This document shows, one piece after another, positions 16,988 through 25,184 of a DNA stretch of 64,000 nucleotides; the stretch's first letter is position 1, and every line of letters begins with the position of its first letter. Both the position numbers and the translations under genes were made by a program. Under the pieces are notes generated by a model. The model was given only the letters and a program-made list of their open reading frames with translations. It was not told where the DNA came from and did not search any database. Location of the stretch: IMG/VR virus record IMGVR_UViG_3300046532_001046, positions 1-64,000 of that record; one strand, given 5' to 3'. Origin of the DNA: a virus.

Positions 16988-18175
16988 CTAACCTATAATA
17001 ACAACCTTGTAAGCGTTGGACGCTGGTGCGGACGCAAAGGTCAGGGTCACTGCGTTCGTGCTCGTGCGGTCCACGTCACAAACCACTGTTTCCTTGGTGG
17101 AAGCGTCGTAAACCTCAACCACGACATCATCTGTAGCAAGGCTGTGTGTTACAGCGATTGCTGTAGCGCTGCCGTCCCCAATGGTTCCCGTGACCTTAGT
17201 GGTCGCTCCGAGATTGGTTCTGGCTGCTGCTGCGGTAGAGGCCCCGGTACCACCGTGGGCGACTGCAACATCTGTTGCCGCCCACGTACCGGTGGCGATT
17301 GTGCCAACCGTCGTAAGAGAGGAAGTAACGATTGTGCTGCCCAGAGTGGAACCAGACAGGACGGTGTTGGCCCCGATGTTGTAGGCGAGCACACTGACGG
17401 TGCCCTGCGTGCCACTGAAGACCTCTGAGGTGTTAGTGGCATCGGGGATGTAGGTGAAGAATCCGGTGGAATCGTCGTATCCGAAGTAACCGACCTTGGC
17501 AGCCGAGCCAGTGTGGTAGCGGAACTCAATACCACGATCCTTGTCGTCGTCCGACGACGGGGCGACATCCCCACCCAGAGTGAAGATCGGATCGTCAACC
17601 GTGATGGTGCTGGAGTTGACGGTAGTAGTTGTACCATTGACTACGAGGTTGCCTGTAACGGTAAGAATGCCACCGACAGTGACATCATCTGGCTGCCCAA
17701 TGGTCAGGGTGCCAGCGGCGTCATCGTAGGAGACGCTAACCTCGTTAGCGGTACCGGCAACAAGGGCACCTGCTACGTCCTGAACGGCCTCGGTGAAGTC
17801 GGTTACAGCCGTTGAGGGAATGGCTATGGTCGTAGTAGCAGCGGCGGTTAGGCGTCCCTGAGCGTCAACAGTGAATGTGGCTACTGCGGTGGCGCTGCCA
17901 TAGGCAGCAGCGGTCACAGCAGTATCAGCAAGAGCAATACTAACTACCCCGCTGGTTCCCCCACCACTCAGCCCAGTTGATGCAGTGACGCCAGAGATAT
18001 CACCGGCAATGTTTACCCAAGCCGTTGCGTTTCGGAAGTAGACAGTGTCATCGACAGTGTCATAGTAAATCTGGCCTTCAACCGGGCTACCGGGAGCCGT
18101 TGCCAGATTCTGGACACGGGCGTTCTGGAGTTCGTTCTTGTTGAGATCAAGATTGGTAACGAACTTCATTGCCAT
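16988..18175 (-). CDS. Long tail fibre, T4-like/cyanophage type
   Basis: 395 aa. It begins MAMKFVTNLDLNKNELQNAR, the standard opening of fibre proteins in T4-like cyanophages, then ATAPGSPVEGQIYYDT. The shaft is Val/Thr-rich with trimeric-fibre motifs (DVTVGGILTVTGNLVVNGTT, SSTITVDDPIFTLGGD, GGTGASTAAAARTNLG). The last 70 residues (TGTIGDGSATAIAVTHSLA, VVEVYDASTKETVVCDVDRT) form a separate beta head found at many phage fibre ends. AGAGG lies nine bases before the ATG. Confidence 0.85.
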   Translation of the reverse strand: MAMKFVTNLDLNKNELQNARVQNLATAPGSPVEGQIYYDTVDDTVYFRNATAWVNIAGDISGVTASTGLSGGGTSGVVSIALADTAVTAAAYGSATAVATFTVDAQGRLTAAATTTIAIPSTAVTDFTEAVQDVAGALVAGTANEVSVSYDDAAGTLTIGQPDDVTVGGILTVTGNLVVNGTTTTVNSSTITVDDPIFTLGGDVAPSSDDDKDRGIEFRYHTGSAAKVGYFGYDDSTGFFTYIPDATNTSEVFSGTQGTVSVLAYNIGANTVLSGSTLGSTIVTSSLTTVGTIATGTWAATDVAVAHGGTGASTAAAARTNLGATTKVTGTIGDGSATAIAVTHSLATDDVVVEVYDASTKETVVCDVDRTSTNAVTLTFASAPASNAYKVVIIG

Positions 18176-18187
18176 TGTTGGAAACCT

Positions 18188-18595
18188 CTAAGAGAAATAT
18201 GCCTTCCCGGCGAAGGCACTACTAAAGGATACCACGATTTGATCTACGCTAGAGTAGGTAACTGTACCCACAACTATGGTTCCAGCACTGTCCACAACCG
18301 ACACACCTCCGGGCTCATATCCCAAGTTATGGGTAATGGTCCATGTAGCGGAGGCACTGCCTTGAGTGTGCTTATACCGTCCACCTATTGGTATGGTCAG
18401 GTTTAGAGTCTGTGTGGGAGCAGTCCCAGTGATTGTTGCTGCCGCTGGTCCCGTGCCCACTGTTCCTATTGCCAAAGTGTTTGCAGGACCGGGCTTGCCG
18501 GTGGCTGCTACCGAAACTACGCTTGTTTTCCCCTCAGTGACAACAGAGGCTGTCTTGGTCTTGGTGACCGTGACTGTTTCGGAGTTATGGGGCAT
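18188..18595 (-). CDS. Small tail-fibre-type protein
   Basis: 135 aa. Thr/Val-rich N-terminus (TVTVTKTKTASVVTEGKTSV), a short collagen-like GKPGPANT, and a C-terminal beta domain (ATWTITHNLGYEPGGVSVVD, GKAYFS). The THNLGY...P...V pattern is the same head fold type as the end of 16988..18175 (VTHSLAT...VVVEVYD). Likely a short fibre or fibre tip. Confidence 0.65.
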   Translation of the reverse strand: MPHNSETVTVTKTKTASVVTEGKTSVVSVAATGKPGPANTLAIGTVGTGPAAATITGTAPTQTLNLTIPIGGRYKHTQGSASATWTITHNLGYEPGGVSVVDSAGTIVVGTVTYSSVDQIVVSFSSAFAGKAYFS

Positions 18596-18597
18596 GA

Positions 18598-19326
18598 CTA
18601 ATAGGGATTACTGGAAGTTGCGGCTTCAACTACTAGGCTCCCGGCGGCTAGGACATCCCAGTCCCCGGCAGAATCCTGTATAAACAGATCATAGGAGTAG
18701 GTGCCTGCGGCCACGTCATTCTTGTCAGAGATATGCAGGTCCAGTGTGGCCGTAGCAGTCTCCGAAACAATCAGGTAGCCCCTAGTGTTCGCAGGAGTTA
18801 ATGCAACAACCGTTGCCTCTGTGGGCTTAGACGCATACCACCGGAGGTCCACGACGGTGGCGCCCGCAGCGGTCTTGGCCTGCATGTAGGCAGACTGCAC
18901 AGCCTGAACCGCATCGTCTGAATCCTTCCAAGTGAAGGTACGATAGAAATCTGTTTTCTGTGTGTATCTGAGTTCCAAGGCTTTAGAGTCCTCCTCCGGT
19001 GTCACCCGGTCTTCGTTAGAAACATTGACCAGACCTTTGCTGACCTGCTTTTCAACGTCTGCCCCATACAGTTTACACGTTGCGTATACGTCGTATGCGA
19101 GTTCCCCCGTAGGGAGATCCTTGGTCTGAGCGGCGGTAAGCGACAACGACACGCCGTTCTCACCCGTGACCACTGCCGTAACTTCCAGTACTGAAGTCGT
19201 GCTCGTCTGGATGTACGCACGGGCCGTAGCGGGAGTCACAACCCGATGGGACCTTCTGTCCTTGATAATGAGCAGCCTCTCCCACGGAAGGCCACGGACA
19301 ATGTCGTAGTTTACGTACCAGACCAT
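18598..19326 (-). CDS. Baseplate upper-protein-like (BppU-type) duplicated beta domain
   Basis: 242 aa with two similar halves of about 110 residues. Each half runs from an R-G or T-F-x-x opening through SLSLTAAQTKDLPTGELAYD (first) or HISDKNDVAAGTYSYDLFIQ (second) to a strand ending in a 'G-S/L-V' turn. That is the pattern of BppU N-terminal domains that anchor receptor-binding proteins to the baseplate. No Shine-Dalgarno is present. An extended -10 (TGA-TAAACT) ends six bases before the ATG, so the transcript is probably leaderless and this is the first gene of the fibre operon. Confidence 0.65.
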   Translation of the reverse strand: MVWYVNYDIVRGLPWERLLIIKDRRSHRVVTPATARAYIQTSTTSVLEVTAVVTGENGVSLSLTAAQTKDLPTGELAYDVYATCKLYGADVEKQVSKGLVNVSNEDRVTPEEDSKALELRYTQKTDFYRTFTWKDSDDAVQAVQSAYMQAKTAAGATVVDLRWYASKPTEATVVALTPANTRGYLIVSETATATLDLHISDKNDVAAGTYSYDLFIQDSAGDWDVLAAGSLVVEAATSSNPY

Positions 19327-19332
19327 AGTATT

Positions 19333-19341
19333 AGTTTATCA
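19333..19341 (-). promoter_or_regulatory. Extended -10 promoter, leaderless start of fibre operon
   Basis: Minus-strand TGA-TAAACT, hexamer 19333-19338, six bases before the ATG at 19326. Same layout as twelve other starts in the window. Confidence 0.6.
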
Positions 19342-19527
19342 CTCCTCGGCGTCATCCTCGTAAAGTTGGCTTTCGGGGGTACCCTCAATGTCTAGCAAGA
19401 GGCGGTCCACGTCATAGTCTTCAATCTCTTGTGAGAATCTTTCCGCCAGCACGTTCTCCTGCCACATGGGGTCCTTCCCCACTGTCACATTTATCGTTTC
19501 CCACTGGGGTCCGTCTGGTGCTGGCAT
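19339..19527 (-). CDS. Small acidic hypothetical protein (62 aa)
   Basis: MPAPDGPQWETINVTVGKD then a strongly acidic C-terminal half (QEIEDYDVDRLLLDIEG, YEDDAEE). It starts five bases after the stop of the 53-aa gene upstream, with GAGG in range. Its end overlaps the -10 of the fibre operon. No family recognised. Confidence 0.65.
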   Translation of the reverse strand: MPAPDGPQWETINVTVGKDPMWQENVLAERFSQEIEDYDVDRLLLDIEGTPESQLYEDDAEE

Positions 19528-19531
19528 ATGC

Positions 19532-19693
19532 TTACCTCATCACCTGTAGTTTTACTTCCCATTGGCCTCCAGAGCCAACTTTCAGTATGGACAGGACCGT
19601 AATACGTTTGTAACCTTGAGCCTGAGCCAGACGGACGGCCTGCTCCCGAGCATCATGGAGCATCGGCGTGTCCACCGTGAACGTAACGATCAT
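19532..19693 (-). CDS. Small hypothetical protein (53 aa)
   Basis: MIVTFTVDTPMLHDAREQAV, RLAQAQGYKRITVLSILKVG, ending WEVKLQVMR. The beta-alpha-beta-beta pattern suggests a compact mixed fold. A TACAAT hexamer lies six bases before the ATG, so the gene probably starts its own leaderless transcript together with 19339..19527. Confidence 0.65.
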   Translation of the reverse strand: MIVTFTVDTPMLHDAREQAVRLAQAQGYKRITVLSILKVGSGGQWEVKLQVMR

Positions 19694-19699
19694 GTCCCC

Positions 19700-19705
19700 A
19701 TTGTA
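19700..19705 (-). promoter_or_regulatory. -10 hexamer TACAAT, leaderless promoter
   Basis: TACAAT on the minus strand, five of six consensus bases, then GGGGAC and the ATG at 19693. Preceded by TAG rather than TGn. Confidence 0.55.
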
Positions 19706-19875
19706 CTACTATATGTAAGTGCAGTTGCCCAGTATCGTGGTCTGTGGTCTACCAATGCTGACCGTACCGTGGGGATGCTGGGAATGTGAGGTCTTCTGGG
19801 TGGCCCCCAGAACTGCTAGGACTTCCGATTGTTGGATGTGCAATAGTCTAGGGCACAAATACACGAAGAATCGCT

Positions 19876-21795
19876 CTACCGGATGGGGCAGGACCCACTA
19901 ACGCAGTCGTCGTCCAGCAGTTCACTCGTACCCCCCTGAAGGCCCACACGATCATCCGTCAGGTGGCTCCTCATCTCCAGATACTCCCCTTCGGTGATCT
20001 CCTCCAGCGGAGCCTGAACGAACCCGTGTTCGGAGTGCAGCAAGAAAGAAACAGACTTCATGGTAGACCAGTTCTCCCTCAGGTACTCCTTGACGTGTTC
20101 AAGTTCCCCCGGACGGATGTAGATGGTGACTGACACGGCATTATCAGCCCACACCTCCTGAAGATTGCGCTGTAGGTCCATCTGCTCAATGGCCGAAACG
20201 TGTTCAGCCAAGACGGTCCCGGTTGGAAACTCACACGGGAACTCCACCAGTTTGGTGCGATCAGACACCGTGCCATCTAGGTTCTTTACCCACTCCACGT
20301 TGTACCCCTTATCGGCACAGTACTGTAGCAGTGGGTCACCAACAGACATCCTGACACGCCGAATGTGGTGGCGGCTGTAGCCGGGATGCACCCCCGGAGT
20401 TACCCCAGCGAGAAGTGACAGTGTCCCACTGGGCTTGACCGTGGTGAGGCGCTTGGACACAGGCCACCCATTCTGCTCAGACCATTCCTGATCAAGCCTA
20501 CGAAGGTTCTCGTAGGCGGGCGACAGCCATCCAAGTTTACCAGCGGACTGTGCAATGCCTGTGACACCCAGCCCCAACCTCATATTCTTACTGGTGATCT
20601 CATCTGATTCTCGGTCAAGGTAGGACATCGCTGCGATAGCCTTCTGGACCTTATATAGCAATCCTGTGATGTCCATGAACTCTGCTTTAGATTCCACGTT
20701 CGGAAGAAAGACCTCGCAGAGATTGCAAGATTCACGATTCGCCAGACCAATCTCCGCGCATGGGTTGGTTCCAACAATGCTTTGATCGGGCAGTACCTCT
20801 GGCACACGACCGAACATGCGACTGGCCGTAAGGTTAAACAGTCCGTAGGGTTCACCATTTCCGCTGTATCCCTCCCAGAACTCCTCAGAGAGTTCATTGA
20901 TGTCATCAACAACTACAGAGTTGTTTGACATTGCTCGGTGCATGGGGATCGTTCCCAGATCCCACCGCTTGGCGTTCAGGTAGTCTACATCATTCGGACG
21001 CCCGAGGGCAATCTCGGCTGATCTCCTCACGTTACCAGCGACTACCACGGACCCAATGATGTTGCCGATGTCCAAGACCTCCACAGAGGTCAAGTGTCGG
21101 CCAACCGCCCCATTGAGCACAGCCGTGATCTTCTCAATGCCCTCCACCAAGATGCCGGGGCCGGACGCCTTTCCCCCGAATGTCCGTATGGGGGCTCCTG
21201 TGGGCCGTATGAGGCTCGTGTTGTAAGTCAGGTAGGTCGGGTCGTCTTCACCACCCAGATACGTCCTGAGGGCCTGTAGGAGGGCCTGAGACCATCCCTC
21301 GCGCTTGTCGGGCACTATGTAGTCGGCATCAGACTCATTGAGGTGCTGTACGGTCCCCTGACGAACCCTTCCCAGAACCTCCGGGGCTGACACTGAGAAC
21401 CCAACGCCCCCACCCAGCATGAGCCTCTCAAACATCCATGAGAAGTCCTCAGGCTTGGTGAGGTCCACGAACCAACAGTTGACGAGGGAATCCCCCCCTA
21501 GACGTTCGTTGTTGGGGGTTCCCAACTGCCAGAGCATCCGGCCACCGACGCTGGCCTTCAGGTTGAACATATAATCGAACAGGCGTTCGGACTCACCCTC
21601 CGTCAATCCAGCCCCGATACCCTCGGCACCATCCACCACCCTGCGGAGGGTTTGCCACCACTCTTCCGTGGTGTTCTCCTTCTCGTCCAAGGACCGGGCG
21701 TAGGTCCGCTTGAACACGATATATCCAAGGCCGTCGAAACCCCACGGAGGTGTTTTGGAGATGTAGGGGGTCAGGAAGTCTTCAGAGAGTGTCAT
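19876..21795 (-). CDS. nrdJ: Adenosylcobalamin-dependent ribonucleotide reductase, class II, monomeric
   Basis: 639 aa, similar throughout to monomeric RTPR of the Lactobacillus leichmannii type, which reduces ribonucleotides to deoxyribonucleotides using a B12 radical and dithiol chemistry. It opens SKTPPWGFDGLGYIVFKRTY. Visible active-site parts are Cys107 in SLVNCWFV, the NPCAE loop (N344, Cys346, E348), Cys357 in ESCNLC, and the C-terminal shuttle pair Cys631-x4-Cys636 (CVSGSCPIR). About 100 residues shorter than the classic enzyme, as in other phage versions. It supplies dNTPs independently of oxygen but depends on host B12. TAGAGT lies six bases before the ATG; the palindrome array starts 150 bases further upstream. 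Confidence 0.95.
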   Translation of the reverse strand: MTLSEDFLTPYISKTPPWGFDGLGYIVFKRTYARSLDEKENTTEEWWQTLRRVVDGAEGIGAGLTEGESERLFDYMFNLKASVGGRMLWQLGTPNNERLGGDSLVNCWFVDLTKPEDFSWMFERLMLGGGVGFSVSAPEVLGRVRQGTVQHLNESDADYIVPDKREGWSQALLQALRTYLGGEDDPTYLTYNTSLIRPTGAPIRTFGGKASGPGILVEGIEKITAVLNGAVGRHLTSVEVLDIGNIIGSVVVAGNVRRSAEIALGRPNDVDYLNAKRWDLGTIPMHRAMSNNSVVVDDINELSEEFWEGYSGNGEPYGLFNLTASRMFGRVPEVLPDQSIVGTNPCAEIGLANRESCNLCEVFLPNVESKAEFMDITGLLYKVQKAIAAMSYLDRESDEITSKNMRLGLGVTGIAQSAGKLGWLSPAYENLRRLDQEWSEQNGWPVSKRLTTVKPSGTLSLLAGVTPGVHPGYSRHHIRRVRMSVGDPLLQYCADKGYNVEWVKNLDGTVSDRTKLVEFPCEFPTGTVLAEHVSAIEQMDLQRNLQEVWADNAVSVTIYIRPGELEHVKEYLRENWSTMKSVSFLLHSEHGFVQAPLEEITEGEYLEMRSHLTDDRVGLQGGTSELLDDDCVSGSCPIR

Positions 21796-22113
21796 TCATC
21801 TACTCTACTAGAGGGGGGGTTGGGAGGGGGTCAGTCTACACCACGACCCCGTCAGTTTCTGAGGTCCTTACTATCTCTCGGACACGCCCGGCAGGGCGTA
21901 CTTACTTAGTCTAGTTAGGAAGTCTAGTATAGAGTCTCTACTACAAGTCACTGGTGACTAGGTTGGTAGTCATGGGTGACTAGGTTGGTAGTCATGGGTG
22001 ACTATAGGGTGGTAGTCATGGGTGACTAGGTTGGTAGTCACCAGTGACTAGGTTGGTAGTCACCAGTGACTAGGTTGGTAGTCACCAGTGACTAGGTTGG
22101 TAGTCATGGGTGA
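21796..22113. other. Gene-free region between reductase and zincin operons
   Basis: 318 bases without a supported gene. Holds the reductase promoter, a G-rich tract (21812-21835), a TAG/CTA-rich stretch (21905-21943) and the eight-palindrome array (21945-22116). Likely a replication origin, partition site or operator block. Confidence 0.7.
21802..21807 (-). promoter_or_regulatory. -10 hexamer TAGAGT before the reductase gene
   Basis: Six bases before the ATG at 21795 and no Shine-Dalgarno in between. Only a moderate match to consensus. Confidence 0.4.
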
Positions 22114-22116
22114 CTA
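21945..22116. repeat. Iteron-like array of eight 16-bp palindromes at 22-bp spacing
   Basis: Eight sites at 21945, 21967, 21989, 22013, 22035, 22057, 22079 and 22101. Each is TAGTCAC-CA-GTGACTA or the variant TAGTCA-TGGG-TGACTA (the first begins AAG), separated by GGTTGG. Spacing is 22 bp, except 24 bp between the third and fourth (spacer TAGGGTGG). Near two helical turns, so all sites face one side of the helix. The last site contains the stop codon of the 42-aa gene. Arrays like this bind replication initiators, partition proteins or repressors. Confidence 0.95.
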
Positions 22117-22242
22117 CCCTAAGAAGCCACGTTCTCCCCAATACAACTCTTCATCAGTCTCATAGAGTTTCCAGAGGTACTGGTTTAGAGTCGCCTGTGT
22201 GTGCTCTTCACGGCGCTCGTCGGGGTAGATTGGTTCATTCAT
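22114..22242 (-). CDS. Small acidic hypothetical protein (42 aa)
   Basis: MNEPIYPDERREEHTQATLN, QYLWKLYETDEELYWGERGF. The ATG overlaps the end of the zincin gene by eight bases and is preceded by GAGGG five bases upstream within that gene. Its TAG falls in the last palindrome of the array. No family recognised; context suggests it belongs to the operon running from 26.1 kb. Confidence 0.65.
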   Translation of the reverse strand: MNEPIYPDERREEHTQATLNQYLWKLYETDEELYWGERGFLG

Positions 22243-24532
22243 TAACGCCCTCACGGGGCCAGAAGGACAGTTGTGTTTCGTCTGGTTTGGCTTCCTCCGC
22301 TAACAACGCTGCATCACTCAAGCGCTGAACATGCTTCTCTGCGGCCTGCATTCCAACCCGCCCAAAGCCGAGGTCTCTTAGGCCGTCTCGGACGTGCTCG
22401 TTTTCATGGTACAACTTGCCCAAAAGCGTGTTGTTGGCTATGTCAGTATTGCGTTCGCTGTGGATGTTAAGGTCACTAGAGGTGCTACTAGAGCGAGCCA
22501 CCGTCGTGGCGGTCCCCCCGTTCGCTAACTTATGGACCGTAGGTCTTACCGGGTGTTCATTGCCATCTGCGTTGAATCCCCTCAGGCCAAACTGCTCCTT
22601 GACCAGATCCACACGGTCTGGGATGTTGGGTTCATCGGACATAGCACTGTGGATACGGGTTGCGGCGTAGACTGCACGTTGGTGATCCGTCTTCCACGAT
22701 GAGTTCTTGGTTCCGTAACCTCGTATCGACTTCTGGTCTTCGATCTCAACGGAGCGTGTGGGGTTGAGAGAGGGGTTGAGAGCATCCTCGTGTTTGTTTG
22801 CGTAGCCGATGGTTCGGTCTGAGGCAGCATCCGCAACACCCTCCATAACCGGGTCTATATGGTATTGACGGGTGTCCCCACGATTTACGGTACGTAGTCC
22901 GATGTTGGGGTCAATGGCGTGTTCCCGCTCATGGAAGGCGGTGCTGGCGTCGGGCCATTCCGTAACCTGCTTCGATTGCCTCTCTACGGTCTCTGTCTCT
23001 GACGGGATGCGGCGCTTGTGGAAGGCAGTGCTGTAGTCAACTCCTGATCGCCATTCGCCCGCTGGCAATCTCTCACCACCGTGTACCCGTTTGGTCAGAA
23101 ACCCCTCAGCCTCCGGGGTAGGCAACATGACGGGCAAGGGACCCTTTCTTGGCTCCCGGTCCTCAGTCATTGGGTGGTACTCTTTCGTAGGTATGTCTGA
23201 CTGAGAAGCCCAGTTCTTGGGCCTATCTGGATTATCCTTCTGTGCTTCTGATTCGACTCCGGGCGGTAGATAGGACTGGTCTCCGGTGTGGCCCGTCCCC
23301 TTGTGCAACTCAGACTGGAATCCGGCCTCGTGGAGGTGTTTCAGAGCATTAGCAGTATCCCAAGACTGCACGTAGCCTGTGTCATTGAACGTGGCCGGGT
23401 TGAACCTCCCTAAGTGCTTAAACTCATCTGCTTTTCCTGTAGTGCCCGTTACCTTCTTGCGCCCAACGTAGGGCCAGTTGCTGTCACCGGGAGCGCTTGG
23501 CTTGTCCACATAAAGATTGTTATCGTGCTTGCTCATCTTACCGTCTTCATCTGGCTCATCCCACGGCAAGGACACAGGTTCGTTTGGACCAGTATGTGGG
23601 TTTAGCGTTTCCCCGGTCTCCGGGTTGTGGAAGGCGTGCTTTAGTATATTCTCCGTGATGTACGGCTCGCCTGCTTCATCTTCCACCTTGCTCCCCTTGG
23701 GCATAATCTCCTTACTCTTTCTACCTTTTCCCCCGGTGTACCAGTCGGGGTTCCACGCAGTTCCAGTACTGGTGGAGTCCTTGGTTGGGCGGTTCATACT
23801 TCTCGTCTGGTATTCAGTGGTCTTTTGGGCGTAGAACTTGTTTACCGAGGCCGTGTTTGTCCTCGTTTGGTACACCCCACCGCCACGCTGGCCTCGCCCC
23901 TGTACTACCTTCGGCCTATCTGCCACCAGTCGCTCGTCACCGTCCCCCTCATAGAACTCGGCTGCCTTCATCGTGGAAGATCCAGCCCTCTCCCCATGCT
24001 GAGACCTCCGAATAGGCCGGTCAAACTCGGAAACGGGGGTGTCCCCCATAGCGTAGGTCTCATGCAGTTGTGGTGCCCCCTTACCCCGGAGGTCCAGTTG
24101 CCGGTCTACCGCTGCTAAACGCTGTTCCTTGCTGACCGTCGGGTCTCGGGGCAGGCCGGTCCCGGTGTAAGGGTCAAACAGCATCCCCTGACGTTGGGTA
24201 CCGGGGGCGGTTGTGGGAGCCGGGGTCCTGTCGTGGTTTACATCAAGTGCTCCAGTCTTATCCCGAACATCAAATGTTGTGATTTCAGAGTCTGTGCCGG
24301 GTCTTATCTCACCGGGCTCACGAGGCGCATGGAAGGCGGTTCCCCCAGACGGCAAGGGGGTCTGGGTACCCGAGTCACCATCCACGACCCTACGACCGTC
24401 CGTGATCACGTTATTAATATTGTGCAGTTTTGTGAGGTGATCAGGTCCCTGATTGGTGTGGTGCTCTGGAGACAGCCAGTCTGGTCGACCCGGCATGTAG
24501 GTGTTCTTGAACTGTTCTCCCTTTAGAGACAT
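22235..24532 (-). CDS. Large hydrophilic protein with zincin-like metallopeptidase motifs
   Basis: 765 aa, rich in G, P, H, D and charged residues. The first 500 residues look disordered and carry no recognised domain. Residues 534-538 are HEREH (HExxH) and E564-GVA-D568 gives the ExxxD third-ligand motif 26 residues later, the gluzincin arrangement. A second HExxH, HENEH, sits at 709-713 in KLYHENEHVRDGLRDLGF. Two TAFH segments (503, 532) hint at an internal duplication. The peptidase role is inferred from motifs only. Composition and operon resemble the other virion-type proteins downstream of 31.7 kb. Confidence 0.7.
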   Translation of the reverse strand: MSLKGEQFKNTYMPGRPDWLSPEHHTNQGPDHLTKLHNINNVITDGRRVVDGDSGTQTPLPSGGTAFHAPREPGEIRPGTDSEITTFDVRDKTGALDVNHDRTPAPTTAPGTQRQGMLFDPYTGTGLPRDPTVSKEQRLAAVDRQLDLRGKGAPQLHETYAMGDTPVSEFDRPIRRSQHGERAGSSTMKAAEFYEGDGDERLVADRPKVVQGRGQRGGGVYQTRTNTASVNKFYAQKTTEYQTRSMNRPTKDSTSTGTAWNPDWYTGGKGRKSKEIMPKGSKVEDEAGEPYITENILKHAFHNPETGETLNPHTGPNEPVSLPWDEPDEDGKMSKHDNNLYVDKPSAPGDSNWPYVGRKKVTGTTGKADEFKHLGRFNPATFNDTGYVQSWDTANALKHLHEAGFQSELHKGTGHTGDQSYLPPGVESEAQKDNPDRPKNWASQSDIPTKEYHPMTEDREPRKGPLPVMLPTPEAEGFLTKRVHGGERLPAGEWRSGVDYSTAFHKRRIPSETETVERQSKQVTEWPDASTAFHEREHAIDPNIGLRTVNRGDTRQYHIDPVMEGVADAASDRTIGYANKHEDALNPSLNPTRSVEIEDQKSIRGYGTKNSSWKTDHQRAVYAATRIHSAMSDEPNIPDRVDLVKEQFGLRGFNADGNEHPVRPTVHKLANGGTATTVARSSSTSSDLNIHSERNTDIANNTLLGKLYHENEHVRDGLRDLGFGRVGMQAAEKHVQRLSDAALLAEEAKPDETQLSFWPREGVNE

Positions 24533-24533
24533 A

Positions 24534-25181
24534 TCAGCACCCCGGCTTGTTGGAGGGCTTATAGAGGGGGCCTTCTGAAGTGAAGGAGGCCGTTTCGATA
24601 CAATCGTCTTCCAAGCGGGCTAGCCCCTTGTTGGACTCGGTGTACGACCCTCGCCAGCCTTCGACCTCAAACTGGGCAATGTCCCTATCAGACTTGTCGA
24701 AGACAACGCCGTGCTGTTCCTTGTTTAGTTGGAAGAGACGACCGGGGTTAGCGCCGAACCCGCGCTGACCATCTTCCCGTAGGTGCTCAGGGTCACGAGA
24801 AGGTCCTAGGAGGTTGCCCTGCATGTGCAGGAATACACCTCTACCTTTGCCGGTTTCCCCTACACTCTTTATGACCCTGTACGCCTGCTCTACGTTTCCG
24901 AAGTGCTGGGTTACATTGCCTAGAGCGAACTCATTGTCATGCCCGATAAGGGTACCAATACCTCCTTGAGGGCCAGTCTCCTTGATGGACGTGGTCCTCT
25001 GAAGGTCTTGGTTTCTTACCTTACGAATATCAGGATGGACCGACAGTCTCTTTCCTAGATCCCCATCAGGGGGATGCACTGGGCTCCCCTCAGGCCAGTG
25101 GTTAAGACCCCGTGTCGGGCCTTCCGGTTCTGACGGGTCTTGAGGGGTATTAGGAAGGTCGGAGCGCCAACGGTAACCCAT
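24534..25181 (-). CDS. Hydrophilic hypothetical protein (215 aa)
   Basis: MGYRWRSDLPNTPQDPSEPE followed by about 60 low-complexity residues. A folded-looking part (FALGNVTQHFGNVEQAYRVI, GRGVFLHMQGNLLG, FEVEGWRGSYTESN) and the end KPSNKPGC follow. No catalytic motif identified. It sits between two other G/H/D-rich proteins with 1-3-base gaps, so it is probably co-expressed and may be part of the virion interior. Confidence 0.7.
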   Translation of the reverse strand: MGYRWRSDLPNTPQDPSEPEGPTRGLNHWPEGSPVHPPDGDLGKRLSVHPDIRKVRNQDLQRTTSIKETGPQGGIGTLIGHDNEFALGNVTQHFGNVEQAYRVIKSVGETGKGRGVFLHMQGNLLGPSRDPEHLREDGQRGFGANPGRLFQLNKEQHGVVFDKSDRDIAQFEVEGWRGSYTESNKGLARLEDDCIETASFTSEGPLYKPSNKPGC

Positions 25182-25184
25182 TGG

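Noticed and set aside
19800-19830. Terminator before the reductase
   Set aside because: TTCTGGG/CCCAGAA can form a hairpin, but no T-run follows on either strand and its position does not match a gene end.
21945-22116. CRISPR-like array
   Set aside because: The spacers are constant (GGTTGG) and the repeats are palindromes at 22-bp steps; there are no unique spacers and no cas operon. It is an iteron- or operator-type array.
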